A DNA stretch of 64,000 nt from Mitsuaria sp. PDC51 (GTDB taxonomy: Bacteria > Pseudomonadota > Gammaproteobacteria > Burkholderiales > Burkholderiaceae_C): NCBI RefSeq assembly GCF_900113225.1, contig NZ_FOZE01000002.1, positions 1,240,001 through 1,304,000 of the forward strand, read 5' to 3'. The notes beneath the pieces are model-generated. The model was given only the letters and a program-made list of their open reading frames with translations. It ran no database searches and was not told the origin of the DNA. The number at the start of each line of letters is the position of its first letter. Within the stretch, counting starts at the first letter, position 1. A program made the position numbers and the translations under genes. Positions 8,472 through 16,382 of this stretch are shown here, piece after piece.

Positions 8472-9689
8472 TCAGCCCTGCAGCCACTCGTCGTCCGCGT
8501 CCAGGCCCTTGGGCGCCTTGAGCCGCGTCATCGCGGCCTCGTCGTCGAGCAGGCGCCAGCGCCACCAGTCGGTGCTGATCGACTTGATCAGCGCCGCGTG
8601 ATGCGCGGCCAGCCGCTCCGGCGCGCGTTCACGCGGACGCCCGAGCAGCCGCTGTCCGAAGCCGGCGCCGCGCTCGCCAGCGCCGCCCAGGCTCATGTGA
8701 TCGGCGCCCTCCAGCCACAGCTGGGCCTTGGCGCCGGCCGGCAGCGCGTCGTAGACGGCGCGGCGGTAGCGACCGTCGCGCTCCGGGCCGAGCGGATTGC
8801 CGTCGAGGCTGCCGGTCAGGCACAGCATCGGGCGGGTGATGCCCTTGATGCCGCCGGCGCCATGCCCCACCGAGGGGCTGAACGCCGCGAAGGCCTTGAA
8901 GTGCGATTCCGACAGGTCCGGCGCGCCGCGCACCTGGTAGTCGCGGCCGGCGACCGCCAGCGTGGTCTGCGCGCCGAAGGAATGCCCGGCCATGCCCAGC
9001 GCCTCCGGTCGCACCCGCGACCAGGGGCCGTTGCGGTCCTGCCGCAGCTTGAGCAGCTGCTCGACGGCGAACTGCACGTCATGGGCGCGCTCGACCAGTT
9101 GCTCGGCGGTGGCGGCGGCCTTGACCGCGGGCAACCCGCCGCGCCAGATCGCGCGGTCGCTGCCGGCATGCTGCAGATGCAGCGTCGCGACGCCGGCCTC
9201 GGCCCAGGCCTGCGCCCACTCGGTGCCGCCGTCGAGGCTGCCGCCCAGTCCGTGCGAGAACACCACCAGCGCGACCGCACCGTCGCCCTCGGGCAGGCGC
9301 AGGCGCCAGGGAATGTCGCGCAGGCGGGACCGGTCGTGCCAGCGGCCTTCGGTCACGCCGGCCTCGGCCTGGGCTTCCGCCTTCGCCTCGCCCTCAGGTG
9401 CGGCCCGGGCCGGCCAGGCGCCGAGCGCCGCGGAGGTCGCACCCAGGGTCAGCGCCGAAGCGCGCCGCAGCAGCGCGCGCCGGGTCGGGTCAGCATCACG
9501 GCGGAACTGGGGGGACGGCCAGGTCAGCGACCGCGCCAGCGGTTGGGTGAACGTCTCGTCGAGCGGCTGGGTGAACGTCTCGTCGAGCGGCTGGGTGAGC
9601 GTGTCGTCGAGCGGCTGGATGTGCAGTTCGTTGAGCGGCTCGTTGAGCGATTGGACCTGACAGCGGGCGTGAGGTGGGGCGATGGGCAT
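8472..9689 (-). CDS. Alpha/beta hydrolase with repeat-extended N-terminus and Tat-like signal
   Basis: A 405-residue protein. Residues from about 120 onward are an alpha/beta hydrolase fold: VVFSHGLGGS (oxyanion loop), GHSFGAQTT (nucleophile elbow) and a late EGADHMSLG histidine, as in dienelactone/PET-hydrolase-like esterases. A Tat-like signal RRALLRRASALTLGA ending WPARAAP sits at residues 68-97. Before it is an unusual 60-residue head made of repeated QPLDETFT units encoded by a 24-bp DNA repeat. No in-frame ATG, GTG or TTG lies between the repeats and the Tat motif that I can find, so the long form seems to be the only one. It is convergent with the MocR gene with almost no gap. Substrate unknown. 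Confidence 0.75.
   Translation of the reverse strand: MPIAPPHARCQVQSLNEPLNELHIQPLDDTLTQPLDETFTQPLDETFTQPLARSLTWPSPQFRRDADPTRRALLRRASALTLGATSAALGAWPARAAPEGEAKAEAQAEAGVTEGRWHDRSRLRDIPWRLRLPEGDGAVALVVFSHGLGGSLDGGTEWAQAWAEAGVATLHLQHAGSDRAIWRGGLPAVKAAATAEQLVERAHDVQFAVEQLLKLRQDRNGPWSRVRPEALGMAGHSFGAQTTLAVAGRDYQVRGAPDLSESHFKAFAAFSPSVGHGAGGIKGITRPMLCLTGSLDGNPLGPERDGRYRRAVYDALPAGAKAQLWLEGADHMSLGGAGERGAGFGQRLLGRPRERAPERLAAHHAALIKSISTDWWRWRLLDDEAAMTRLKAPKGLDADDEWLQG
9541..9654. repeat. 24-bp minisatellite inside the alpha/beta hydrolase gene
   Basis: Four 24-bp units start at 9541, 9565, 9589 and 9613, with a partial fifth to about 9654. The first two differ at a single base; later copies drift. The period is a multiple of three, so copy-number change keeps the frame and only alters the number of QPLDETFT-type units before the Tat signal. 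Confidence 0.85.
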
Positions 9690-9765
9690 CCGTCGATTCT
9701 GCAGAGGCCGGCGCCGATGGCACCGACTTTTACCGGCCTCGGGGACGACGGCACGGGGGCCGCCG

Positions 9766-10749
9766 TCATGCCGACGAGGCGGGCAGATGCCGTTCCCGGG
9801 CCGGTGGCACCGGCTTGAGGCGCAGCGCCCAGCAGACGCCGCCGACCAGCAGCACCACGCCGGCGACGCCCATCAGCGGCGGCCACGCGCCGCGGTGCAC
9901 CTGGGCGTAGACCAGCGCGGCCAGCGTCTCGAAGACGATGAGCTGGCCCACCAGCGTCGTGGGCAGGCGCTGGCTGGCCTCGTTCCAGCACAGCGTGCCG
10001 AGCCAGGACGCGAACAGCCCGACCGCCATCATCAGTCCGACATAGGGCCACAGGCGCGGCCCGGTGGGGAAGTCGAAGCCGGCGGGCAGCAGCGGCAGGC
10101 CGGCGCCGTCGGCGACCGCGAGCACCAGGAAGGCCAGCGCCGCCATCGGCAGCGTCACCAGCCCCTGGGCGGTGGCCCAGGCGCGGGGGCTGCGGTCGGC
10201 ATGGGCGCGCAGCCAGTCGGCATTGCGGATCGGGTACCAGGTCCAGCAGGCCAGCGCGATCAGCGCCAGGCCGGCGCCCTGCAGGTAGCGGCCCAGCGCC
10301 TGCGGGGCCAGCGCCGCCTGCTCGACCTGGTTGACGCAGCCGATGCCCAGCGCGATCAGCAGCAGCGCCGGCGCCAGGTCGCGCCAGCGGTAGTGGCCGT
10401 CGCGCGCCGCGTTGCGGTGGTTGGAGCAGACCGCGATCACCACCGGCAGCGTGCCGATGATCATCGTGGGCAGCGGCCCGCCGGCGCGCTGGATCGCGGC
10501 GGCCAGCGTCAGGTAGTAGAGGAAGTTGCCGATCGCGCTGAGCTTGACCGCGTCCGTCCAGTCGGCCCGCGTCAGGCGCCGCAGCTCGCGCCAGTCGATC
10601 AAGGCCAGCGGCAGCGCCAGCAGCCCGAAAGCCAGGTAGCGGCCGGCCATCAGCATGGCGGCGGGGTAGTCGGGCAGCAGCAGCGGCGTGACGAAGACCA
10701 GGCCCCACATGAGGCCGGCGGCGAGCGCGAACAGGAATCCGGACAGCAT
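9766..10749 (-). CDS. EamA/DMT-family transporter
   Basis: A 327-residue protein with about ten hydrophobic helices in two related halves, each resembling an EamA domain (first half GLMWGLVFVTPLLL and GNFLYYLTLAAAI, second half GLFASWLGTLCWNEA). Such carriers usually export amino acids or other metabolites. The gene follows an AraC-type regulator by about 20 bp on the same strand, which implies one operon. The C-terminal tail is short and basic. Substrate cannot be told from sequence. Confidence 0.8.
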   Translation of the reverse strand: MLSGFLFALAAGLMWGLVFVTPLLLPDYPAAMLMAGRYLAFGLLALPLALIDWRELRRLTRADWTDAVKLSAIGNFLYYLTLAAAIQRAGGPLPTMIIGTLPVVIAVCSNHRNAARDGHYRWRDLAPALLLIALGIGCVNQVEQAALAPQALGRYLQGAGLALIALACWTWYPIRNADWLRAHADRSPRAWATAQGLVTLPMAALAFLVLAVADGAGLPLLPAGFDFPTGPRLWPYVGLMMAVGLFASWLGTLCWNEASQRLPTTLVGQLIVFETLAALVYAQVHRGAWPPLMGVAGVVLLVGGVCWALRLKPVPPARERHLPASSA

Positions 10750-10770
10750 GCGGCGCAGTGTCGCGCCGCG

Positions 10771-11598
10771 TCAGGCCCGGCGTCTTGTACCGAGTTGCTG
10801 TTGGTAGCGCGCCGGGGTGAGGCCGTAGCGGCGCGCGAAGCTGCGCGTCAGGTGCGCCTGGTCGGTCAGCCCGACGGCGGCCGCGATCTGCGCCGGCGCA
10901 TGGCCGGCGGCGAGCTGGCGTTTGGCCTCGTTGAGCCGCAGCGCCATCAGCGCCTGCTGCGGCGTCGCATGGTGCTGCGCCTTGAAGCTGCGCAGGAAAT
11001 GGAAGGGGCTGAGCCCGGCGACGGCGGCCAGCCGGGCGGTGTCCAGCGACTCGTCCAGGTGGGCCCGCATGTGCTCGATCACCGGCGCGAAACGCGGCGC
11101 CGCGCCCTCGGGCCGCACCGGCGCGCGATGGGCGTGGCGGCTCAGTCCCTGGACCAGCTCGAGCAGCGCGCTGTCGAAGGCCAGCGGCTCGCGGGCGCGC
11201 CACAGCGCGGCGATCAGCGCCGCGGCCTGCGTCGCGGCCGCCGCGTCGTGCGCCACCGCGGCGTCGAAGCGCCAGGCGGGACCGCCGTACAGCTCGGAGA
11301 GCAGCTGCTCGTCGAGGTAGACCATGCGGTAGCCCCAGGCATCGGCGGTGGCGGCCTCGCCGGTGTGGATGTCCTCGGGATTCATCAGCATCAGCGTGGC
11401 GCGCGGCGCGAGGTGCTCGCCGCCGCGCCAGCGGAAGCGGCCCACGCCGTCCGTGATCGCGCCCAGGCCGTAGGCCTCGTGCGTGTGCGGCTCGAAGCTG
11501 TGCCGCAGGATGTGGGCGTGGTAGAGCTCCACGCCCGCGCGGTGCGCGGGGCGACGGTACTGGGCCCGATCCTCGGGATGCTCGAACGCCGTGGGCAT
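10771..11598 (-). CDS. AraC-family transcriptional regulator upstream of the DMT transporter
   Basis: A 275-residue regulator with an N-terminal cupin-like effector domain (HSFEPHTHEAYGLG, a metal- or ligand-binding His pattern) and a C-terminal double helix-turn-helix: LAAVAGLSPFHFLRSFK and IAAAVGLTDQAHLTRSFARRYG. This layout is that of AraC regulators of amino-acid or drug exporters. It is the promoter-proximal gene of a pair with the DMT transporter, so it probably controls the transporter and itself. Effector unknown. Confidence 0.85.
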   Translation of the reverse strand: MPTAFEHPEDRAQYRRPAHRAGVELYHAHILRHSFEPHTHEAYGLGAITDGVGRFRWRGGEHLAPRATLMLMNPEDIHTGEAATADAWGYRMVYLDEQLLSELYGGPAWRFDAAVAHDAAAATQAAALIAALWRAREPLAFDSALLELVQGLSRHAHRAPVRPEGAAPRFAPVIEHMRAHLDESLDTARLAAVAGLSPFHFLRSFKAQHHATPQQALMALRLNEAKRQLAAGHAPAQIAAAVGLTDQAHLTRSFARRYGLTPARYQQQLGTRRRA

Positions 11599-11627
11599 GG
11601 GCGGGAGTCTATGCCCGGCCCGCCGGT

Positions 11628-12692
11628 TCAGAGCAGCCCGGGCGTCATCCCGGTCCAGCGCTTGAACGAGCGCCGGAAGTTGCTCTTGTCGTGGAAGCCC
11701 AGCGTGCGCGCCACCGCCTCGCCGCGCTGGCCGCGCAGCAGCATCAGGTAGAGCGCCGCGTGCGCGCGGACCTGGTCGAGCTGCGCCTGGTGATGGGTGC
11801 CGAGCTGGGCCAGCTGCCGCTTCAGCGTGGCGGGGCTGACGCCGAAGCGCTGCGCGCTGCGCTCCAGCGACGGATCGCCGCCGACCTCGCCCAGCAGGTG
11901 GTCGTAGAGCACGGCGAGCTGCCCGCGCCAGGCGGCCTGCGGATCGGCGCCCTGCCCCAGCGCGCCGAGCGCCATCGCCGCGCGGCCGGCCGCCGCCGCC
12001 GGCCAGGGATCGACGGCCGCCGACAGCGGCAGCCGCATCGCGTCGACCTGGCAGCCGAAGTGCAGCGCCGGGCCGAGGTAGGCCGCGTGCCGCGACAGCT
12101 CACGCGGCCGCGTGCGGTTGAAGCTGAAGCGCCAGGGCAGCGACCGGCCGCCGCCCAGCCACTGCGCCATCGCGACGACCGCGCTCATCTGCATGTCCAC
12201 CAGCAGCGGCTGCAGGCTGGGCGGCGCGCCGCAGGCCTCGGTCCAGACCAGCAGCAACTCGTCGGCGCTTTCCACCAGCCGCGGCGTCAGCAGCGGCGAC
12301 AGCCGCGCGGGCCAGTCGCACAGCACGCGCAGCGCCTGGCGCAGGTCGCCAGCCTGCTGCAGCGCCTGGCTGGCCAGGCCGTAATGGCCCGGGAGGCTCA
12401 ACTGGCCGACGACGAAACCCACGTCGCCCGCCAGCGGCTGCAAGGCAGCCAACATGGACAGCAGTTGGCGCGCGGACAGCGCCTGGCCCGGCACCACGCC
12501 GCAGCGGCCCAGCCACTCGGCCGGATCGATGCCGCGGCTGCGGGCGAACTCGGCCAGCAGCGCGCCCTGGTAGGCCCAGGGGATGAAGGCGTGGTCGGCG
12601 CCATAGGCGGTCGCGGCGCGCGCCGGCAGCGCCTGGCGCAGCGCGGAAAGCGCGTCGTCGGGCTCGGGCGCCGCGCGGGTGGGCGCGCTCAC
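11628..12692 (-). CDS. AraC-family regulator with arabinose-binding-like N-terminus
   Basis: A 354-residue protein of the OruR/ArgR-like AraC group. The N-terminal 200 residues match the Arabinose_bd type (GHYGLASQALQQAGDLRQAL and a following beta-rich segment). The C-terminal HTH pair is FGVSPATLKRQLAQLG and LGFHDKSNFRRSFKRWTG. I place the start at GTG 12692 because it overlaps the stop of the upstream GGDEF-like gene (GTGA); the frame remains open beyond it, but that part is Arg/Ala-rich shadow of the neighbour. Translational coupling to a membrane GGDEF-like protein is unusual for this family and suggests shared function. The regulated genes are not evident. Confidence 0.8.
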   Translation of the reverse strand: MSAPTRAAPEPDDALSALRQALPARAATAYGADHAFIPWAYQGALLAEFARSRGIDPAEWLGRCGVVPGQALSARQLLSMLAALQPLAGDVGFVVGQLSLPGHYGLASQALQQAGDLRQALRVLCDWPARLSPLLTPRLVESADELLLVWTEACGAPPSLQPLLVDMQMSAVVAMAQWLGGGRSLPWRFSFNRTRPRELSRHAAYLGPALHFGCQVDAMRLPLSAAVDPWPAAAAGRAAMALGALGQGADPQAAWRGQLAVLYDHLLGEVGGDPSLERSAQRFGVSPATLKRQLAQLGTHHQAQLDQVRAHAALYLMLLRGQRGEAVARTLGFHDKSNFRRSFKRWTGMTPGLL

Positions 12693-13585
12693 CGCAGCCG
12701 CTCCAGCAGGCGCAGCAGTTGCGCCTCGCCGTCTTCGTCGGGATCCAGCGTCGCGCTGGCCATGCGGGCGCCGAGCCGCGCCCGGGTGCGCCCGTCCGCG
12801 CAGGGATGCACATGCGCGGACAGCGCCGCCAGCAGGTCGCCCGGCAGCGCCGAGTCCGCATTCGGCAGCAGCGCGACGAAACGGTCCGCCGCGTAGCGGC
12901 ACAGCAGGTCGCCCTCGCGCAGCTGCAGCAGCAGCAAGGGCCCGGTGGCCTGCAGCAGCCGTTCCGACTCCGCCAGCCCATGCTGGCGCGCCAGCGCGGG
13001 CAGGTCCTGCCAGCCCAGCATCACCAGCGTCGTGGGCACGGCGGGCGCGCGCCGCAGGCGCTCGATCTGCGCGAGCAGGTAGGCGCCGTCGCCCAGCTGC
13101 GTCAGCCCGTCGATCTGCGCGTGTTCCCGGTAGCCGCGCTCACGGCCGGCGCGCAGCGCGTTCAGCGCCAGCTGTTCCTGCCGCCACAGGTGCAATCCGA
13201 AGGTCAGCCCGGTCATGCCGACGACGTGGCAGGTGGATTCCATCCCCATCAGCAGCGTGAACGCGCGCGGGAACTTCCAGAACTCGTCCATCAGGTCCGC
13301 CCAGCCGCCCAGCAGCATCCCCGCCAGCCCCAGGCACAGCCAGGTGGTGACGCGGCCGGCGGGCCGGCTCGCGCGCAGCTGCACCAGCCACAGCGCCAGC
13401 ATCGCCACGATCAGCGATTCGCTGAGGATGTCGACCCAGCGCCACTGCGCCAGCGGCTTGGCGACGGCCCAGTAGCCGAAGGACCAGGTGACGGCCGCCA
13501 TCGCCAGCAGCAGCCCATGGCCGAAATGGCGCGAGCCCGCGACCGGCGCGAGCACCAGCGGCGGACGCGGCAGCACGACTTTCAT
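12689..13585 (-). CDS. Membrane protein with degenerate GGDEF domain
   Basis: A 298-residue protein. Four to five hydrophobic segments cover about residues 20-140. A GGDEF-like domain follows, recognisable from HAQIDGLTQLGDGAYLL (the D-x-L-T-x-L opening) and its later strands. The active-site loop reads CRYAADRFVALLP at about residues 229-241, where active diguanylate cyclases have R-x-G-G-D-E-F. Both glycines are alanines and the glutamate is arginine, so catalysis should be lost; it may bind GTP or signal by protein contact. It lies upstream of, and overlaps, an AraC regulator gene. A 188-bp divergent region separates it from the TonB-receptor gene. Confidence 0.75.
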   Translation of the reverse strand: MKVVLPRPPLVLAPVAGSRHFGHGLLLAMAAVTWSFGYWAVAKPLAQWRWVDILSESLIVAMLALWLVQLRASRPAGRVTTWLCLGLAGMLLGGWADLMDEFWKFPRAFTLLMGMESTCHVVGMTGLTFGLHLWRQEQLALNALRAGRERGYREHAQIDGLTQLGDGAYLLAQIERLRRAPAVPTTLVMLGWQDLPALARQHGLAESERLLQATGPLLLLQLREGDLLCRYAADRFVALLPNADSALPGDLLAALSAHVHPCADGRTRARLGARMASATLDPDEDGEAQLLRLLERLR

Positions 13586-13608
13586 GGCGCGCGATGCTAG
13601 GCAGCGTT

Positions 13609-13627
13609 TGTGACAGTCGCCGTCACA
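13609..13627. promoter_or_regulatory. Inverted repeat TGTGAC-N7-GTCACA, candidate operator
   Basis: A perfect 6-bp dyad separated by 7 bp in the 188-bp divergent region between the GGDEF-like gene and the TonB-receptor gene. Position and symmetry suit a dimeric regulator. The TGTGA half-sites are 9 bp apart, not the 6 bp of canonical CRP sites, so I do not call it CRP. Confidence 0.4.
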
Positions 13628-13773
13628 CGCGGCGCCGGGGGTCGGATCGGCTCACGCGCCGGGCCTGGCGGAGCCGTCCGGGCCGCGGCGCGTCGAGAAT
13701 CCCACGCTGTCACGGACCCGCCATCCCGGCTTCCTAACGTGCGCCGCCATCCGTGACTCACCGACCTCCTCCC

Positions 13774-16368
13774 ATGCGCACGCCGCCCCGCCCGACGCTC
13801 CTCGCCCTGTGCCTGTCCAGCCTCTTCGCCGCCGCGCCCGGCTGGGCGCAGCAGGCCGCCGACACCCGTCCCGACACGCGCCCTGAGGCCGCCGCCGACC
13901 TCCGCAAGGACGCCCGCGCGGACGCGCCCGCCACCAAGGACGCGAAGGCCGACGCCCGCAAGCTCGACACCGTCGTGACGGTGGGCCAGGCGGCGGCGCT
14001 GCGCTCCGCGCTGGACAAGCAGTCCGCGGCGCCCGGCATCGTCAACATCGTGCACGCCGACGGCATCGGCCAGCTGCCCGACAACAACGCCGCCGAGGCG
14101 CTGGCCCGCATGCCGGGCGTGTCGGTGGAGCGCGACCAGGGCGAAGGCCGCTTCATCCGGGTCCGCGGCCTGGGCCCGGACTACAACGCGGTCAACATCA
14201 ACGGCGCGCTCACACCCGCTTCCGAGTCCGACCGCCGCGCCCCCGGCCTGGACCTGGTGCCGGCCGGCCTGATCCGCTCGCTGGAGGTGCAGAAGACGCT
14301 GACGCCGGACCAGGACGCCAACTCGCTGGGCGGCACGGTGACGGTGCGCACGCTCAGCGCCTTCGACCAGCCCGGCCGGCTGTTCACGATGGAACTGGGC
14401 GCCAACCACGACGCCAACGCCGGCAGGACCCGGCCGCGCGGCTCGGTCGCCTTCGCCGACCGTTTCGCCGGCGGCACGCTGGGCGTGGCGCTGGCGCTGT
14501 CGGCCGACCAGCGCCGCTTCGCCAGCGACAACGTCGAGACCGGCGGCGACTGGGACGGCGACAAGCTGGCCAGCTTCGAGCTGCGCCGCTACACCATCAC
14601 CCGCGAGCGCGTCGGCGCGGCGCTGAACCTGGACTTCAAGCCGGACGAGGCCTCGCTGGTCTACCTGCGCAGCTTCAGCAGCCGCTTCACCGACCAGGAG
14701 CAGCGCCAGTCGATCGCGATCGAGTTCGACGAGCCGCTGGCGCCCGGCGAGACCGGCGACGGCACCGTCAGCCGCGGCCTGAAGGCGCGGCGCGAGATCA
14801 ACAAGTCCAGCGCCGTGGTGCTGGGCAGCGAGCTCAGCCGCGGCGACTGGAAGTTCCGGGCCGAGGCCGGTGCCGGCCGCGCCAGCGAGGACAAGCCCGA
14901 CACGCTGGCCTCGTCCTCCTTCACCGCGGACTTCTCCGGCCTGGGCTACACCGACACCGTCCGGCCGATGCCCACGGCGGTGGCCGGGCTGGGCGACGCC
15001 TCGCGATACGCCTTCAACAAGGCCAAGGTGGAGCAGAGCAGCGCCACCGACCGGGTGCGCCACCTGAAGGCCGACGTGCAGCGCGAGTTCGACCTGGGCG
15101 GCTGGGACCTCGACCTCAAGACCGGCCTGAAGGCGATGCGCCGCGACAAGGACAACGCGCAGGAGACCTATGCGCCCAGCGCCAAGGTGCTGAAGAAGGC
15201 GCCGTACAACGTCCCCTCGGCGCAGCTGGGGCTGGGCCAGTTCGTCGGCGGCGGCGAGGTCGACTACCCGTGGACCGCCTTCGGACCCGGCATCGATGCC
15301 GGCAAGCTGCGCGGCCTGTACGGCGCCTATGACCTGAACGCGTTCCGCGACGCGGTCGACTCGTCGGTCAACGACTACACGATGAAGGAGCGCACCGACG
15401 CCGGTTACCTGCAGGCGACGCTGGAGCGCGGCGGCACGCAGTGGCTGGTCGGCGTGCGCCACGAGCGCGTGCGCTTCACCGCCGACGGCACCGCCTGGAA
15501 GGACGGTGTGCTGAGCGCGATGCACCAGGACACGCGCTCGCGCCACTGGCTGCCGGCGGTGCTGCTGCGCCAGAAGCTCAACGAAGGCCTGGTGCTGCGC
15601 GCGGCGCTGACACACGCGGTGGTGCGGCCGGCCTTCGGCCAGCTGAGCCCGGGCGTGACCGTCGACGGCGACGAGGCCACCGTCGGCAACCCGCTGCTCA
15701 AGCCGCTGCGCGCGCGCAACCTGGACCTCGGCCTGGAGCAGAGACTGGGGCGCGACGGGGTGCTGTCGGCCGCGCTGTTCCACAAGAAGATCCGCGACTT
15801 CGCCTTCCAGACCGACCTGGCCGGCACGCCGGGCTGGGAGGACTTCAGCCATGTCGAGTCCTTCGCCAACGGCGGCGACGCGACGGTGCGCGGGCTGGAG
15901 CTCTCCTGGAGCCAGGCGCTGAGCACGCTGCCGGCGCCGTGGAACGGCCTGGTGATCGGGGCCAACGGCAGCTTCGTGAAGTCGCGCGCGACCATCGGCG
16001 GTCATGACGAGGGCCGCTTCGTCAGCCGGCGCATCGCGCTGCCGAGCCAGTCCGACCGCAGCATCAACCTCAGCCTGGGCTGGGAGTCGCCGGCCTTCGG
16101 CGCGCGCATCGCGCTGAACCACAAGTCGCCCTATCTGCTCGAGGTCGGCGACGTGCTGGACGCGGCGCAGGACCGCAAGGTCGACACGCAGAACCAGATC
16201 GACGCGTCGATGCGCATCCAGCTGACGAAGCAGCTGCAGCTGCAGTTCGAGGCGCTCAACTTGAGCAACGAACGCTATTACGTCTACCAGGGCAGCAAGG
16301 CCTTCAACACCCAGTACGAGCAGTACGGGCGGGCCTACAAGCTCAGCCTGAAGCTGGCGATGTTCTGA
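13774..16368 (+). CDS. TonB-dependent outer-membrane receptor, linked to phytase
   Basis: An 864-residue receptor with a signal peptide ending near GWAQQ. A short low-complexity region follows (residues 35-70, rich in Asp, Ala and Arg), then a plug domain: LDTVVTVGQ, AEALARMPGVSVERDQGEG, IRVRGLGPDYNAVNING and NSLGGTVTVRT. The barrel runs to a C-terminus ending in an aromatic residue (LKLAMF). The plug wording is that of the large Xanthomonas/Caulobacter-type TonB receptor group, which imports plant-derived substrates. The start at ATG 13774 fits the signal peptide. A phytase gene follows 14 bp downstream, so the likely substrate is phytate or a metal/inositol-phosphate product. That assignment is by context. 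Confidence 0.85.
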   Translation: MRTPPRPTLLALCLSSLFAAAPGWAQQAADTRPDTRPEAAADLRKDARADAPATKDAKADARKLDTVVTVGQAAALRSALDKQSAAPGIVNIVHADGIGQLPDNNAAEALARMPGVSVERDQGEGRFIRVRGLGPDYNAVNINGALTPASESDRRAPGLDLVPAGLIRSLEVQKTLTPDQDANSLGGTVTVRTLSAFDQPGRLFTMELGANHDANAGRTRPRGSVAFADRFAGGTLGVALALSADQRRFASDNVETGGDWDGDKLASFELRRYTITRERVGAALNLDFKPDEASLVYLRSFSSRFTDQEQRQSIAIEFDEPLAPGETGDGTVSRGLKARREINKSSAVVLGSELSRGDWKFRAEAGAGRASEDKPDTLASSSFTADFSGLGYTDTVRPMPTAVAGLGDASRYAFNKAKVEQSSATDRVRHLKADVQREFDLGGWDLDLKTGLKAMRRDKDNAQETYAPSAKVLKKAPYNVPSAQLGLGQFVGGGEVDYPWTAFGPGIDAGKLRGLYGAYDLNAFRDAVDSSVNDYTMKERTDAGYLQATLERGGTQWLVGVRHERVRFTADGTAWKDGVLSAMHQDTRSRHWLPAVLLRQKLNEGLVLRAALTHAVVRPAFGQLSPGVTVDGDEATVGNPLLKPLRARNLDLGLEQRLGRDGVLSAALFHKKIRDFAFQTDLAGTPGWEDFSHVESFANGGDATVRGLELSWSQALSTLPAPWNGLVIGANGSFVKSRATIGGHDEGRFVSRRIALPSQSDRSINLSLGWESPAFGARIALNHKSPYLLEVGDVLDAAQDRKVDTQNQIDASMRIQLTKQLQLQFEALNLSNERYYVYQGSKAFNTQYEQYGRAYKLSLKLAMF

Positions 16369-16382
16369 AGGAGCGGCAGGTC

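Noticed and set aside
13609-13627. CRP binding site
   Set aside because: TGTGA and TCACA are 9 bp apart, not the 6 bp needed.
13597-16122. 841-residue open frame on the minus strand
   Set aside because: It is antisense to the TonB-receptor gene and has the typical composition of high-GC shadow frames.
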